Assembly: GCF_001418335.1 (NCBI RefSeq)
Contig: NZ_LIPP01000036.1
Span: 62,001 to 126,000 of the forward strand
Length of the DNA: 64,000 bases
Origin: Streptomyces aurantiacus
GTDB taxonomy: Bacteria; Actinomycetota; Actinomycetes; Streptomycetales; Streptomycetaceae
Direction: 5' to 3'
The notes under the pieces were generated by a model, which made no database searches, was not told the DNA's origin, and saw only the letters and a list, made by a program, of their open reading frames with translations. The position numbers and the translations under genes were made by a program. Shown here in pieces: positions 34,704 to 46,381 of the stretch; position 1 is the first letter of the stretch; each line of letters starts with the position of its first letter.

Positions 34704-36211
34704 GCGCGCTTCTCGCCATCGACCTGGGCACCGAGAGCGCCCGGGTGGCCGTGTACAGCGCCGACGGTGCGGAACTCGCGCTGAGCCAGAGCGGTTACGC
34801 CACCTCCTTCCCGCGCCCCGGCTGGGCCGAGCAGAACCCCGAGGACTGGTGGCGCGCCGTGGTCACGGCCACCCGCGCCGCCCTCACCGAGGCGGGCTCG
34901 CCCCCGGTGGCCGGCGTCGCCGTCGCCACCACCGCGTCCACCGTCGCCGTACTGGACGAGGCCGGACGGCCGCTGCGTCCCGCACTGCTGTGGATGGACA
35001 GCCGGGCCAGCGCGGAGTCCGCGCTGACAGCCGCCTCGGACCACCCGGTCCTGCGCTACGCGGGCGGCTCCGACGCGGTCGAGTGGCTCGTGCCGAAGGC
35101 CATGTGGCTGGCCCGGCACCAGCCGGACGTCTACCGCGCAGCCGCCCACATCACCGAGGCGGTCGACTACCTCGTCTGGCGCCTCACCGGCGAGTGGACC
35201 GGATCGCGGATGAACGCCGTCTGCAAGTGGAACTACGACCCGCGCGGCGCCGGGCTCCCCGACGACCTCTACGCGGACCTGGGCGTCCCCGACCTCCGGG
35301 ACAAACTCCCCGGCCGTATCGTTCCGGTCGGCGACCCCGTCGCCCCCGTGCAGGCCGGCGCCCGCGACGAGCTCGGCCTCACCGGCGGGGCCGTGGTCAG
35401 CGCCGGCGGCATCGACGCACACCTGTCGCTGCTCGCCGTCGGCGGTGCGCGGGCCGGCCGGGTGTCGGTCGTGTGCGGCACCTCCACCGCCTTCGTCACG
35501 GAGATCGACGAACCCGTCTACCCGCCCACCGTCTGGGGCCCCTACCCGGACGCGCTCAACACCGGCCGGTGGCTGGTCGAGGGAGGGCAGGTCACCTCGG
35601 GGTCCGTGCTCACCTGGGCCGGTGAACAACTCCTCGGCCGGCCCCGCGCGGAGCTGCCCGGACTCATCAAGGAGGCCGCGGCACTGCCGCCCGGCGCGCA
35701 CGGGCTGATGGTCCTCGACTACTTCATGGGCAACCGCACACCGCTGCGCGACCCCCGGCTCCGCGGCGCCGTTCTCGGACTGACCCTCGGCAGCCGTCCC
35801 GAGGAGGTCTACCGGGCCGCCGTCGAAGGCGTCGCCTACGGCACCCGCCAGGTCCTCGACTCGTTCGTCGACGGCGGCGTACCGGTCGACGAGGTGTTCG
35901 TCTCCGGAGGCATCCGGCACAACCCGCTGTGGCTGCGCACCACCGCGGACGTCCTCGGCCGCCCGCTGCTGCTGGTCGCCGAGGGCAACCTCACCCTGCG
36001 GGCCTGCGCGGTCACCGCCGCCACCGGGGCAGGACAGGCCGCCTCCCTCGCCGAGGCCGCCGCGGGCTTCGCCCCGCGCGTGACGGTCGTCGAACCGGAC
36101 TCTTCCCACCGCGCGGCTTTCGAACAGGGATACGAGGACTACCGGGCCGCCACCGAGGCCACCCGCGAGATCGCCCACCGGCTCAGCGCACCGGACCGCC
36201 ACACCGGCTGA
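34700..36211 (+). CDS. FGGY-family carbohydrate kinase (xylulokinase-like)
   Basis: 503 residues. The N-terminal phosphate-1 motif LLAIDLGTESARVAVYS, WAEQNPEDWW, and the substrate-region WMDSRASAE are standard for xylulokinase-like FGGY kinases. VVSAGGIDAHLSLLAVG, VCGTST and the FVSGGIRHNPLW adenosine motif cover the second lobe. It would phosphorylate a ketose, most simply the product of the dehydrogenase encoded just upstream (4-nt overlap). The phosphorylated sugar may then lead to the DeoC aldolase further down, which implies a deoxy-ketose or a route through a pentose phosphate. The substrate is unknown. Confidence 0.9.
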   Translation: MSALLAIDLGTESARVAVYSADGAELALSQSGYATSFPRPGWAEQNPEDWWRAVVTATRAALTEAGSPPVAGVAVATTASTVAVLDEAGRPLRPALLWMDSRASAESALTAASDHPVLRYAGGSDAVEWLVPKAMWLARHQPDVYRAAAHITEAVDYLVWRLTGEWTGSRMNAVCKWNYDPRGAGLPDDLYADLGVPDLRDKLPGRIVPVGDPVAPVQAGARDELGLTGGAVVSAGGIDAHLSLLAVGGARAGRVSVVCGTSTAFVTEIDEPVYPPTVWGPYPDALNTGRWLVEGGQVTSGSVLTWAGEQLLGRPRAELPGLIKEAAALPPGAHGLMVLDYFMGNRTPLRDPRLRGAVLGLTLGSRPEEVYRAAVEGVAYGTRQVLDSFVDGGVPVDEVFVSGGIRHNPLWLRTTADVLGRPLLLVAEGNLTLRACAVTAATGAGQAASLAEAAAGFAPRVTVVEPDSSHRAAFEQGYEDYRAATEATREIAHRLSAPDRHTG

Positions 36212-36237
36212 CCCGGCCGTCGGACAAGGAGGTCCGG

Positions 36238-37196
36238 ATGACCAACATCGAGGACGAGGCCCTGCTCTACCAGGTCGCCTCCCTGTACTACGAACAGAAC
36301 CGCACGCAGGAACAGATCGGGGAGGAACTCCACTTCACCCGCTGGAAGGTGGGCCGGCTGCTGGCCGAGGCCCGGGAGGCGGGGATCGTACGGATCGAGG
36401 TCGTCCACCCCAAGGCCCGTATGCGCAGCCTGGAGGAACGGCTGCGCGACGCCTTCGGGCTGCGCGACGCCGTCGTGGTCGCCGCCGACCGCGCGGACGA
36501 CGAGCGGCTGCGCGCCCGGGTCGCCGAGGCCGGCGCCGACTACCTCACCCGTCTGAACCCGTCACCGCGCCAGCTGGGTGTCTCCTGGGGCCGCACCCTC
36601 GACCTGCTCGCCGCGCGCCTCCAGCCCGGCTGGGCCGGCGGTGTCCATGTCGTCCAGATCAACGGAGGCCTCAGCCGCTCCCGCACCCCCACCTCCGCCC
36701 AGGACATGGCGGGCCGGATCGCCCACCTCGCGCAGGGCACCCTCAGCGTCCTGCCGGTGCCGTCCATCGTGGAGCAGGAGACCACCCGCCGGCTCCTGGA
36801 GCAGGACAGCGCGGTCGCCGACGTCCTCGACCAGGCCGCCGCCGCGGACACCGTGCTCTTCAGCCCCGGCGGGATAGGAGCCGACTCGGTGCTGGTCAGC
36901 TCCGGATACCTGACCGCCGACGACCTGGCGTCGCTGGCCGCCGCCGGAGCCGTCGGTGATGTCGCGGGCCGCTTCATCGACGCCCGCGGAGCCATCGTCG
37001 ACCAGCCGCTCGACGACCGCACCCTGGGACTCCCGCTGGAGCACCTGCGCAACAGCGCCGTCTCCGTCGCCGTCGTCTCCGGCAGCGCGAAACACGCCGT
37101 GTGCGCGGCCGTGGTCTCCAGCGGCCTGTGCAACACCCTCGTCACCGATCAGCACACCGCGTCCCACCTGCTCACCACGCACCAGCGGGAGGAGCT

Positions 37197-37200
<4 letters not shown>
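36238..37200 (+). CDS. SorC/DeoR-type sugar-responsive transcriptional regulator
   Basis: ATG 36238 follows a consensus AAGGAGG five bases upstream. 320 residues. The N-terminus is the SorC helix-turn-helix (LLYQVASLYYEQNRTQEQI then LHFTRWKVGRLLAEAREAG). The rest is a sugar-phosphate-binding NagB/RpiA-like domain (QLGVSWGRTL, INGGLSRSR, FSPGGIGADSVLVSSGYLT, DDRTLGLPLEHL). It lies within the operon it most likely controls, after the kinase and before the ABC genes, and overlaps the ATPase gene by 4 nt. The effector is probably a phosphorylated intermediate of this pathway. Confidence 0.9.
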
Positions 37201-38863
<1,663 letters not shown>

Positions 38864-38867
<4 letters not shown>

Positions 38868-39883
38868 GCACATCCACCACGGTGGCCGACCCGAAATCCG
38901 CCTCCGGCGACAGCGGTCCGAGGCCGCCCTCGCCCCGGTGGCGGGGCGCCGACCTCGTCGTCAGGTTCAACCTGGTACTCGTCTTCCTGGCGCTGTGTGT
39001 GGTCGCGAGCCTGCTCGCCCCCGAGTTCCTCACCGTCCGCAACATGTCCAACCTGCTGCAGCAGTCCGCGCTCACGGGCATCGTCGCCGTCGGGATGACC
39101 CTCGTCATCCTCACCGCCGGGATCGACCTCTCGGTGGGCAGCGTCGCCGCCTTCGGCGGCATGACCGTCGCCCTCCTGATCGACCACGACATCAACTTCG
39201 TCCTGGCCATCGGGGTGAGCCTGGCCGCGGGCGCCCTCTTCGGCGCCGTCATGGGCGGACTCTCCGCCTACCTCTCACTGCCCGCGTTCATGACCACCCT
39301 CGCCGGACTCACCGCCATCCGCGGCCTGACCTACCTGCTGACCGACGGCGAGCCGGCCGGGGGCGAGATCCCGCACGCCTTCCAGCTCCTCGGCGGCGGA
39401 TTCGTCGGTTACGTGCCCATCGTCGGCCTGATCTTCGTCGCGGTCGCCGTCGCCGCCGGGCTGCTGCTGCGCGGGACCACGTTCGGCGAGTACATCTACG
39501 CCGTGGGCAGCAACAAGGAGGCCGCACGACTCTCCGGACTGCCGGTGCGCGGCGTGATCACCGCGGTCTTCGCCATCTCCGGCGCGCTCTCCGCCCTCGC
39601 CGGGGTCCTGCTCACCTCACGCCTCACCATCGGCCAGCCCACCGCGTTCAACGGCCTCGAACTGGACGCCATCGCCGCCGTCGTCCTCGGCGGCACCAAC
39701 CTCTTCGGCGGACGCGGTGGCGTGATGGGCACCTTCGTCGCCGTCCTGCTGCTGTCCGTGCTGCGCAATCTCTGCAATCTGATGGGCCTCGGCTCCTTCT
39801 TCCAGATGGTCGTCACCGGACTGATCCTCGTGGTCGCGCTCATCCTCAACATGCTCATAGAGAAGCGAGGTTCCCGTGCCTGA
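38864..39883 (+). CDS. sugar ABC transporter permease, RbsC-like
   Basis: ATG 38864 overlaps the ATPase stop (ATGA). 339 residues, about 8-10 transmembrane helices. The family hallmark LVILTAGIDLSVGSVAAF sits near residue 80 and GSNKEAARLSGLPV, the ATPase-contact loop, near 209. VVLGGTNLFGGRGGVMGT is the second conserved block. It forms the import channel with the RbsA- and RbsB-like proteins of the same operon. The stop is overlapped by the DeoC start. Confidence 0.92.
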
Positions 39884-40850
39884 CACCACCGGTCCCGCCA
39901 CCCGGGCACCCTCGGCCCCCGCACACAGCAACGCCGCGCTGCGTGCCCTCCTGGACTCCCTGCCCGGCGTCGACGAGGCGGGCGTCCACGCCCGCGTGGC
40001 CGACCTGGCGACCCGCTCGGTCAAGACGACCGCCAAGGCACGCGCCATCGATCTCGCCATCAGCATGGTCGACCTGACGACCCTGGAGGGCGCCGACACC
40101 CCCGGCAAGGTGCGCGCCCTGTGCACGAAGGCACTGCTGCCGGACCCCACCGACCGAACGGTCCCGCCGGTGGCCGCCGTCTGTGTCTACCCCGACCTCG
40201 TCCGCGTCGCGGTACGCGCCCTGGAGTCCACCCCGGTGGGCGTCGCCTCCGTCGCCTCCGCCTTTCCCGCGGGACGCGCACCGCTGGAGGTACGCCTGCT
40301 CGACACCCGGTACGCGGTCGCCGACGGCGCCACCGAGATCGACATGGTGATCGACAGGGGAGCCTTCCTCGCCGGCGACTACCGCAAGGTCTACGACGAG
40401 ATCGTCGCCGTCAAAGAGGCCTGCGACCGGTCCGACGGCCCCCCGGCCCATCTGAAGGTCATCCTGGAGACCGGCGAACTGGCCGGGTACGACGCCGTAC
40501 GCCGTGCGTCCTGGCTGGCCATGCACGCCGGCGCCGACTTCATCAAGACGTCCACCGGCAAGGTCTCGCCCGCCGCGACCCCCGCCGTCACCCTCGTCAT
40601 GCTCCAGGCGGTCCGCGACTTCCGCGCCGAGACCGGCCGCCAGGTCGGCGTCAAACCCGCCGGCGGCATCCGCACCACCAAGGACGCCATACGCAACCTC
40701 GTGATGGTGAACGAGACGGCCGGCCCCGACTGGCTCGACCCCCACTGGTTCCGCATCGGCGCGTCCAGCCTGCTCAACGACCTGCTGATGCAGCGGGCGA
40801 AGCTGACGACCGGCACGTACCCCGGTCCTGACTACTACTCCGCGGACTGA
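39876..40850 (+). CDS. deoC: deoxyribose-phosphate aldolase
   Basis: GTG 39876 overlaps the permease end by 8 nt. 324 residues, a class I aldolase barrel. The Schiff-base lysine lies in DFIKTSTGKV, a second lysine in GVKPAGGIRT, and AVCVYPDLV and TEIDMVID are also typical. It normally cleaves 2-deoxyribose 5-phosphate to glyceraldehyde 3-phosphate and acetaldehyde. In Streptomyces deoC is often followed by two aldehyde-dehydrogenase-like genes, as here; the unusual feature is its fusion into an ABC sugar operon with a kinase and dehydrogenase. That context suggests the imported sugar is converted to a DeoC substrate. Confidence 0.92.
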   Translation: MPDTTGPATRAPSAPAHSNAALRALLDSLPGVDEAGVHARVADLATRSVKTTAKARAIDLAISMVDLTTLEGADTPGKVRALCTKALLPDPTDRTVPPVAAVCVYPDLVRVAVRALESTPVGVASVASAFPAGRAPLEVRLLDTRYAVADGATEIDMVIDRGAFLAGDYRKVYDEIVAVKEACDRSDGPPAHLKVILETGELAGYDAVRRASWLAMHAGADFIKTSTGKVSPAATPAVTLVMLQAVRDFRAETGRQVGVKPAGGIRTTKDAIRNLVMVNETAGPDWLDPHWFRIGASSLLNDLLMQRAKLTTGTYPGPDYYSAD

Positions 40851-40866
40851 AAGGGATCAGGCACAC

Positions 40867-42354
40867 ATGTCCGACCGCCCCACGCCCCACACCGTCTCCA
40901 CCCCGCAGGAATCCGGGCCCGGAGCCCTCCTCTACGCCCCTGCGCCCGAATCGCGGGCCGTGGTCTCCCTGCGGGCCGCCTACGGACACTTCATCGACGG
41001 CGAGTTCACCGAACCGGGCGAAAAGACCCTGGTCAGCGTCAACCCGGCCGACGAGGAGAAGCTCGCCGAGGTGAGCGTCGCCACCGAGGCGGACCTGGAC
41101 CGCGCCGTGGCCGCGGCCCGCCGCGCCTACGACGGCGTCTGGTCCCGGACCAGCCCCTCCGAGCGTGGCAAGTACCTCTACCGGATCAGCCGGATCATCC
41201 AGGACCGGGCCCGCGAACTCGCCGTGCTGGAGTCCCTCGACAACGGCAAACCCATCAAGGAGACCCGGGACGTCGACATCCCGCTTGCGGCCGCGCACTT
41301 CTTCTACTACGCGGGCTGGGCCGACAAACTCCCCTTCGTGTCGCCGGGCGTCCCCGCACCGCGGCCTCTCGGCGTCGCGGCCCAGGTCATCCCGTGGAAC
41401 TTCCCGCTGCTGATGCTCGCCTGGAAGATCGCCCCGGCGCTCGCGGCGGGCAACACCGTGGTCCTCAAACCCGCGGAGACCACCCCGCTGACCGCCCTGG
41501 CCTTCGCCGAGATCTGCCAGGAGGCCGAACTGCCGCCGGGCGTCGTCAACATCGTCACCGGCGCGGGTGCCACCGGCCGGGCGCTCGTCGCCCACCCCGG
41601 CGTGGACAAGGTGGCGTTCACCGGCTCCACCGAGGTGGGCCGGGAGATCGCCAGGACCCTCGCCGGCACGCCCAAGCGGGCCACGCTGGAACTCGGCGGC
41701 AAGGGCGCCAACATCGTCTACTCAGACGCGGCAATCGACCAGGCGGTGGAAGGCATCGTCACAGGGATCTTCTTCAACCAGGGACACGTGTGCTGCGCCG
41801 GGTCCCGCCTGCTGGTCCAGGAGTCCGTCGCCGAAGAAGTCATGCACCGGCTCAAGGAACGGGTGGCCAGGCTGAGGCTCGGCGACCCGCTGGACAAGAA
41901 CACCGACATCGGCGCCATCAACTCCGCCGCCCAGCTGGCCCGTATCCAGGACCTCGCCGAGGCCGGCCGGGACGAGGGAGGCGAGCAGTGGTCCCCGCCC
42001 TGCGAACTGCCCTCCCGCGGCTACTGGTTCGCGCCCACCGTCTTCACCGGGATCACCCAGGCACACCGCATCGCACGCGAGGAGATCTTCGGCCCGGTGC
42101 TCTCCGTCCTGACCTTCCGCACCCCGGAAGAGGCCGTCGAAAAGGCCAACAACACCCCGTACGGTCTCTCCGCGGGCATCTGGACGGAGAAGGCCGGCAG
42201 AATCCCCTGGACCGCGAACCGGCTGCGCGCCGGAGTGATCTGGTCCAACACCTTCAACAAATTCGATCCCACGAGCCCCTTCGGCGGTTACCGCGAGTCC
42301 GGTTACGGGCGCGAAGGCGGACGGCACGGACTGGAGGCGTACCTCAATGGCTGA
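40867..42354 (+). CDS. NAD(P)-dependent aldehyde dehydrogenase
   Basis: 495 residues, 16 nt after deoC. Typical motifs: IPWNFPLLMLAWKIAPALAAG (cofactor-binding segment, Asn in WNFP), GNTVVLKPAE, FTGSTEVGR, the general-base Glu in LELGGKGAN, and the catalytic cysteine in GHVCCAGSR. NNTPYGLSAGIWTE and SPFGGYRESGYGREGG complete the fold. It is complete and should be active. In this operon its likely role is to oxidise acetaldehyde from the aldolase to acetate. Its end overlaps the next gene by 8 nt. Confidence 0.92.
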   Translation: MSDRPTPHTVSTPQESGPGALLYAPAPESRAVVSLRAAYGHFIDGEFTEPGEKTLVSVNPADEEKLAEVSVATEADLDRAVAAARRAYDGVWSRTSPSERGKYLYRISRIIQDRARELAVLESLDNGKPIKETRDVDIPLAAAHFFYYAGWADKLPFVSPGVPAPRPLGVAAQVIPWNFPLLMLAWKIAPALAAGNTVVLKPAETTPLTALAFAEICQEAELPPGVVNIVTGAGATGRALVAHPGVDKVAFTGSTEVGREIARTLAGTPKRATLELGGKGANIVYSDAAIDQAVEGIVTGIFFNQGHVCCAGSRLLVQESVAEEVMHRLKERVARLRLGDPLDKNTDIGAINSAAQLARIQDLAEAGRDEGGEQWSPPCELPSRGYWFAPTVFTGITQAHRIAREEIFGPVLSVLTFRTPEEAVEKANNTPYGLSAGIWTEKAGRIPWTANRLRAGVIWSNTFNKFDPTSPFGGYRESGYGREGGRHGLEAYLNG

Positions 42355-43282
42355 CACGGCCACGGCACCCGAACCCGCATCGACGGCTCCGGCTCCGGCA
42401 CCGGCGACGGCTCCGGCTCCGGTGTCCCGACGGCTGCCGGTGCACAAGACCTACAAGCTCTACCTGGGCGGCGCCTTCCCCCGCTCCGAGTCGGGCAGGA
42501 GCATCCCCGTGACCTCATCGGACGGCGCCCATCTGGCCAACGCCGCGCTCGCCTCGCGCAAGGACGCCAGGGACGCCGTCGTCGCGGCGCGCTCCGCGTT
42601 CGGTCCCTGGGCTGCGCGGTCGGCCCAGCTCCGGGGGCAGATCCTCTACCGCATCGCCGAGATGATGGAGGGCCGCCGCGCCCACTTCGTCCAGGAGACC
42701 GTCGACGCGCAGGGCATCGACGAGGCCCCGGCGCAGGACCTCGTCTCCGCCGCGATCGACCGCTGGGTCTACTACGCGGGATGGACCGACAAGATCGCGC
42801 AGGTCCTGGGCGGGGGCAATCCGGTGTCGGGACCGTACGAGAACAACTCGTCCCCGGAGCCCACGGGCGTCGTCGCGGTCCTCGCCCCCCAGGACTCACC
42901 CCTGCTCGGACTGGTCTCGGTCCTCGCTCCGGTGATCGCCGCGGGCAACACCGCGGTCGTGGTGGCGAGCGAACGCGCCCCGCTTCCCGCCGTCACCCTC
43001 GCCGAAGCACTCGCGACCTCGGACCTGCCCGGCGGGGTCGTCAACATCCTCACCGGTCGCACCGCCGAGCTCGCCCCGACCCTGGCCGCGCACGCCGACG
43101 TCAACGCACTCGACCTGGCCGGAGCGGGAGACCTTGCCACACAACTGGAGACCGCGGCGGCGGCCACCCTCACCCGGGTGCTGCGCCCGGAACCGTTCCC
43201 GGACTGGCACGCGCTGCCGGGCCTGGCCCGGATCACACCGTTCCTGGAGACGAAGACCGTCTGGCAGACCGTCGGCCGCTGA
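42347..43282 (+). CDS. truncated aldehyde-dehydrogenase-like protein, probably non-catalytic
   Basis: 311 residues. A Pro/Ala/Thr-rich lead (1-25) is followed by the N-terminal cofactor domain of an aldehyde dehydrogenase (KTYKLYLGGAFPRSESGR, AIDRWVYYAGWTDKIAQVL, VVAVLAPQDSPLLGL, GNTAVVVASERAPLP). The general-base LELGG and the catalytic cysteine segment are absent; the protein jumps to an end-like WHALPGLARITPFLETKTVW. Such partners occur after deoC-linked aldehyde dehydrogenases in actinomycetes, so it is probably not mere decay. It may stabilise or regulate the full-length enzyme encoded upstream; this is inference. Confidence 0.8.
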   Translation: MADTATAPEPASTAPAPAPATAPAPVSRRLPVHKTYKLYLGGAFPRSESGRSIPVTSSDGAHLANAALASRKDARDAVVAARSAFGPWAARSAQLRGQILYRIAEMMEGRRAHFVQETVDAQGIDEAPAQDLVSAAIDRWVYYAGWTDKIAQVLGGGNPVSGPYENNSSPEPTGVVAVLAPQDSPLLGLVSVLAPVIAAGNTAVVVASERAPLPAVTLAEALATSDLPGGVVNILTGRTAELAPTLAAHADVNALDLAGAGDLATQLETAAAATLTRVLRPEPFPDWHALPGLARITPFLETKTVWQTVGR

Positions 43283-43431
43283 ACAGCCCGAGGTGCGTCC
43301 CGAGAGCGGACCGTTCTCGCCGAGCCTGCCGAACTGTGGTGGGCAACATCGCCTCCGGCCCCGAGCTCAATTCCTTCGCCATGGCTGTGGCCGCGTGCCC
43401 CGGTTGGCGCTGCTGTTGTCAGTCGGACTGC

Positions 43432-44343
43432 TCAACCGTGCTTTGAAACGGCATCGATTCCAAGCTGCCACATTTCATAGTTTCCACATTCTGCCGTGAT
43501 CTCGGCCGTCGCCTGGGCCGCGGTGAAGAAGTCGTCGACCACCGGCGAGGTGCGTGATGCCGCCACCGCGAGGCACACCTGGTCGGGCGCCAGGTCCGGG
43601 ATGGGCACATAGACGACGTCCGGATGTGTGTAGAACACGGTCGCCGAACGGGCCAGGAACGAGATGCCCCGGCCGGACGCGACATGTTCGAGCGTCTCGT
43701 CCACCCCGCGCACCCGGTACCCGGCGTTGGGGTGCGGGCGCCTGGTGGGCTGTGTGCTCGGGTCGGCATGCCAGACCAGCGGTTCGCCGGCCAGGTCGGC
43801 CTGGGTGACCTCCTCCTTGCCGGCCAACCGGTGGCCGGCGGGCAGCACCGCCACCCGCGGCTCGGCGTACAGCGGGATGACGCGCAGGCCGGCCTCGTCG
43901 ATGGGCAGTCGCACATAGCCGACGTCGATGCGGCCGTCGAGCAGCATCGGGGCCTGGTCGTCCCCCTCGATCCGCTGCACGTCCACCAGAACGTCCGGGT
44001 GCCGGGCCTCGAACGCCCGCGCGGCCGGGGCGACCGCGATGCCGGCCCGGAAGCCGATCATCAGCCGCCGGCTGCCCCGCGCGGCCACGGAAACGCGGTG
44101 GCGGGCCGCGTGTGCGGAGGCGAGCAGCGGACCGGCGTCGGCCAGCAGTTGTCGGCCCGCGTCGGTCAGTGCTACGCCGTGGCGATCCCTCGTGAACAGC
44201 GGGGCGGCGAGATCCTGTTCGAGCGCGCGGATCTGCCGGCTGAGCACCGGCTGCGCGATATGCAACTCATCGGCGGCGCGGCCGAAGTGCAACTGGTCGG
44301 CCACTGCGACGAAGTAACGCAGTTTGCGCAGGTCCAGATCCAT
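43432..44343 (-). CDS. LysR-family transcriptional regulator
   Basis: 303 residues. The N-terminal helix-turn-helix is characteristic (LRKLRYFVAVADQLHFGRAADELHIAQPVLSR, read in pieces around residues 5-36), then QIRALEQDLAAPLF. The C-terminal part is a periplasmic-binding-like effector domain. The gene is divergent from the three-gene set at 44633-47050, with about 290 nt between, and is its most probable regulator. The effector is unknown. Confidence 0.9.
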   Translation of the reverse strand: MDLDLRKLRYFVAVADQLHFGRAADELHIAQPVLSRQIRALEQDLAAPLFTRDRHGVALTDAGRQLLADAGPLLASAHAARHRVSVAARGSRRLMIGFRAGIAVAPAARAFEARHPDVLVDVQRIEGDDQAPMLLDGRIDVGYVRLPIDEAGLRVIPLYAEPRVAVLPAGHRLAGKEEVTQADLAGEPLVWHADPSTQPTRRPHPNAGYRVRGVDETLEHVASGRGISFLARSATVFYTHPDVVYVPIPDLAPDQVCLAVAASRTSPVVDDFFTAAQATAEITAECGNYEMWQLGIDAVSKHG

Positions 44344-44632
44344 GGCGCCTCCCGATCGGTGATGCCTTCAGGGTATCACCACGCCTAAAAGAAGTCTTGG
44401 ACACCCACTCAGGCCAATGGCAATCTGAATAAGTACCTGATGGGGCCGAAGCGAATTCGGCACAAGAATTCGACGTCGAAACTCGATAGCAGGGCCCAGG
44501 CCCAGAATGGGCACATAAGGAATTGAGCGCGGCCCATCACGCCATTCGTCGACGTCAACGCCGACGTCGCAGCCGTCAACAACGACGGGGTGGGCACGGC
44601 GTCCTATCCAGCTTCAGAAAGCAGGCGTACCA

Positions 44633-45265
44633 ATGAGCAGTATCAGCATTATCGGCCTGGGAAACATGGCCGGCGCTCTGGCCGGCCGGGCGCTGGCCGG
44701 CGGCAACGCCGTCGAGATCATCGGTCGCGACCCGGCCAAGGCCAAGGAATTGGCCGCCGCGCTCAGCGGCGCCACTGTCGGGACGGCCGGCGCCGTCCCG
44801 GCCGGGGACATCGTTGTTCTCGCCCTGCCGTACGCCGGCGCGGCGGCGGTGGTGAGCGAGTACGGGGACGCACTGCAGGGCAAGGTCATCATCGACGTCA
44901 CCAACCCCGTCGCCCCCGATCTCCAGGGCTTTGTCACCCCCGAGGGCAGTTCCGGCGCGCAGGAGATCGCCAAGGCCGCTCCCGCCGGCGCGCATGTCGT
45001 CAAGGCGTTCAACACGCTGTTCTCCCATGTCCTGGCGGCCGGCCCGGCCGAAGGTCGCCCATTGGACGTGTTCATCGCCGGCGACGACGCGGAGGCGAAG
45101 GCACGCGTGTCGGCGTTCATCGAGAGCCTGGGACTGCGCCCGATGGACACCGGGAAGCTGCCCATGGCGCGGGCCCTGGAGAACGTCGGCCTGCTGGAGC
45201 TGGGCCTCATGACCCACTCCGTCAAGCACACCAACTTCTCCCTCGGCATCACCCTTCTCAGCTGA
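44633..45265 (+). CDS. NADPH-dependent F420 reductase-like oxidoreductase
   Basis: 210 residues. A Rossmann start SISIIGLGNMAGALAGRAL binds NADP; EIIGRDPAKAKEL ends the second strand and GDIVVLALPYAGAAAV continues the F420H2:NADP reductase pattern (PF03807). VIIDVTNPVAP and VVKAFNTLFSHVL are also diagnostic. Members include true F420 reductases and metalloreductase- or imine-reductase-like proteins, so the cofactor partner is open. First of three genes behind the LysR; a paralogue lies at 46382. Confidence 0.87.
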   Translation: MSSISIIGLGNMAGALAGRALAGGNAVEIIGRDPAKAKELAAALSGATVGTAGAVPAGDIVVLALPYAGAAAVVSEYGDALQGKVIIDVTNPVAPDLQGFVTPEGSSGAQEIAKAAPAGAHVVKAFNTLFSHVLAAGPAEGRPLDVFIAGDDAEAKARVSAFIESLGLRPMDTGKLPMARALENVGLLELGLMTHSVKHTNFSLGITLLS

Positions 45266-45360
45266 GCGCACCCGCACCACCACTTCTCGCGCCCCATCCC
45301 ACCAGTCGATCCGCGGCACGAGAAGAACAGCCCCTCCACCTACCTCACAAGGACAGTAAG

Positions 45361-46296
45361 ATGCGCGTTTTCGTCGCTGGTGGGACCGGCCATTCCGGTT
45401 CGTACATCATTCCCGAGCTCATCGCCGCCGGGCACGAGGTCACCGGCCTGGCGCGGTCGGACACGGCCGCGGCGGCGGTGTCCGCGCTCGGCGCGAAGGT
45501 GCGTCGCGGCGACCTTGAGGATCTCGACGGGCTCAAGGAGGCGGCCGCGGACTCCGACGGCGTCATCCACGTCGCGCACCGACAGGACCTGCTTCCCTCC
45601 GGCGGGCTCGACGCCGTGGCCGCCGCGGAGCTCCCGATCATGCTCGCGTACGGCGAGGCACTCGCGGGAACCGGAAAGCCGCTGGTCGCGGCGGGGAGCA
45701 TTGGCTCGCCAGGGTACCTGGGCCGGCCGGCCACCGAGGAGGACCTGGCCCTTCCCGGCGGCGACGAGCACAAGGGCACCCTGCGGGTTCGTAACGTCGT
45801 GGAAACCGCCGTAATCGGCCTCGCCGAGCAGGGGGTGCGGTCTTCGGTCGTACGGATCGCCAACATCGCGCACAGCACGACCGACCGTTACGGCTTCCTC
45901 CCCACGCTGATCGCGCTCGCGAAGGAGAAGGGCGTCGTCGGCTACCCCGGAGACGGCACGAACCTGTGGAACGCCGTACACGCCCGCGATGTCGCCTCTT
46001 TGTTCCGCTTGGCGCTGGAGAAGGGGCCGGCCGGCAAGTACTGGCACGCGGTGGGCGACGGGGCCATTCCGCTCCGCGAGATCGCCGAGGCAATCGGCAG
46101 CCGTCTGGGCCTGCCTGCCGTAAGCATTCCCGCGGACGTCCTGATGGTGCCGGGGCACTTCGGGTTCCTCGCGAACATAGTCACGCAGAGCTACCCGGCG
46201 TCCAACCACATCACGCGCCGAACCCTCGGCTGGGAACCCGCTCAGCCCGGCCTGCTCGCCGATTTGGACAACGGCCATTATTTCCCCGCCGGCTGA
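45361..46296 (+). CDS. NAD(P)-dependent epimerase/dehydratase-like (extended SDR) protein
   Basis: ATG 45361 follows AAGGACAGTAAG. 311 residues. Rossmann motif VFVAGGTGHSGSYI at the N-terminus and GDLEDLDGLKEA in the second strand region identify an extended or atypical SDR. The usual YxxxK active site is not obvious (around GSIGSPGYLGRP there is no clear Tyr-x-x-x-Lys), so it may be a flavonoid-reductase- or NmrA-like member. WNAVHARDVASLFRLALE is typical of the substrate-domain edge. It sits between two F420-reductase-like genes, which suggests a linked redox pathway. Confidence 0.85.
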   Translation: MRVFVAGGTGHSGSYIIPELIAAGHEVTGLARSDTAAAAVSALGAKVRRGDLEDLDGLKEAAADSDGVIHVAHRQDLLPSGGLDAVAAAELPIMLAYGEALAGTGKPLVAAGSIGSPGYLGRPATEEDLALPGGDEHKGTLRVRNVVETAVIGLAEQGVRSSVVRIANIAHSTTDRYGFLPTLIALAKEKGVVGYPGDGTNLWNAVHARDVASLFRLALEKGPAGKYWHAVGDGAIPLREIAEAIGSRLGLPAVSIPADVLMVPGHFGFLANIVTQSYPASNHITRRTLGWEPAQPGLLADLDNGHYFPAG

Positions 46297-46381
46297 CGGC
46301 AGGTACCTGAACGCAACGAGCCCGGCAAATGACAAATGGCAAATGACAAGGGTTCGACTCTTCTAGAGGGACACTGAGAAT

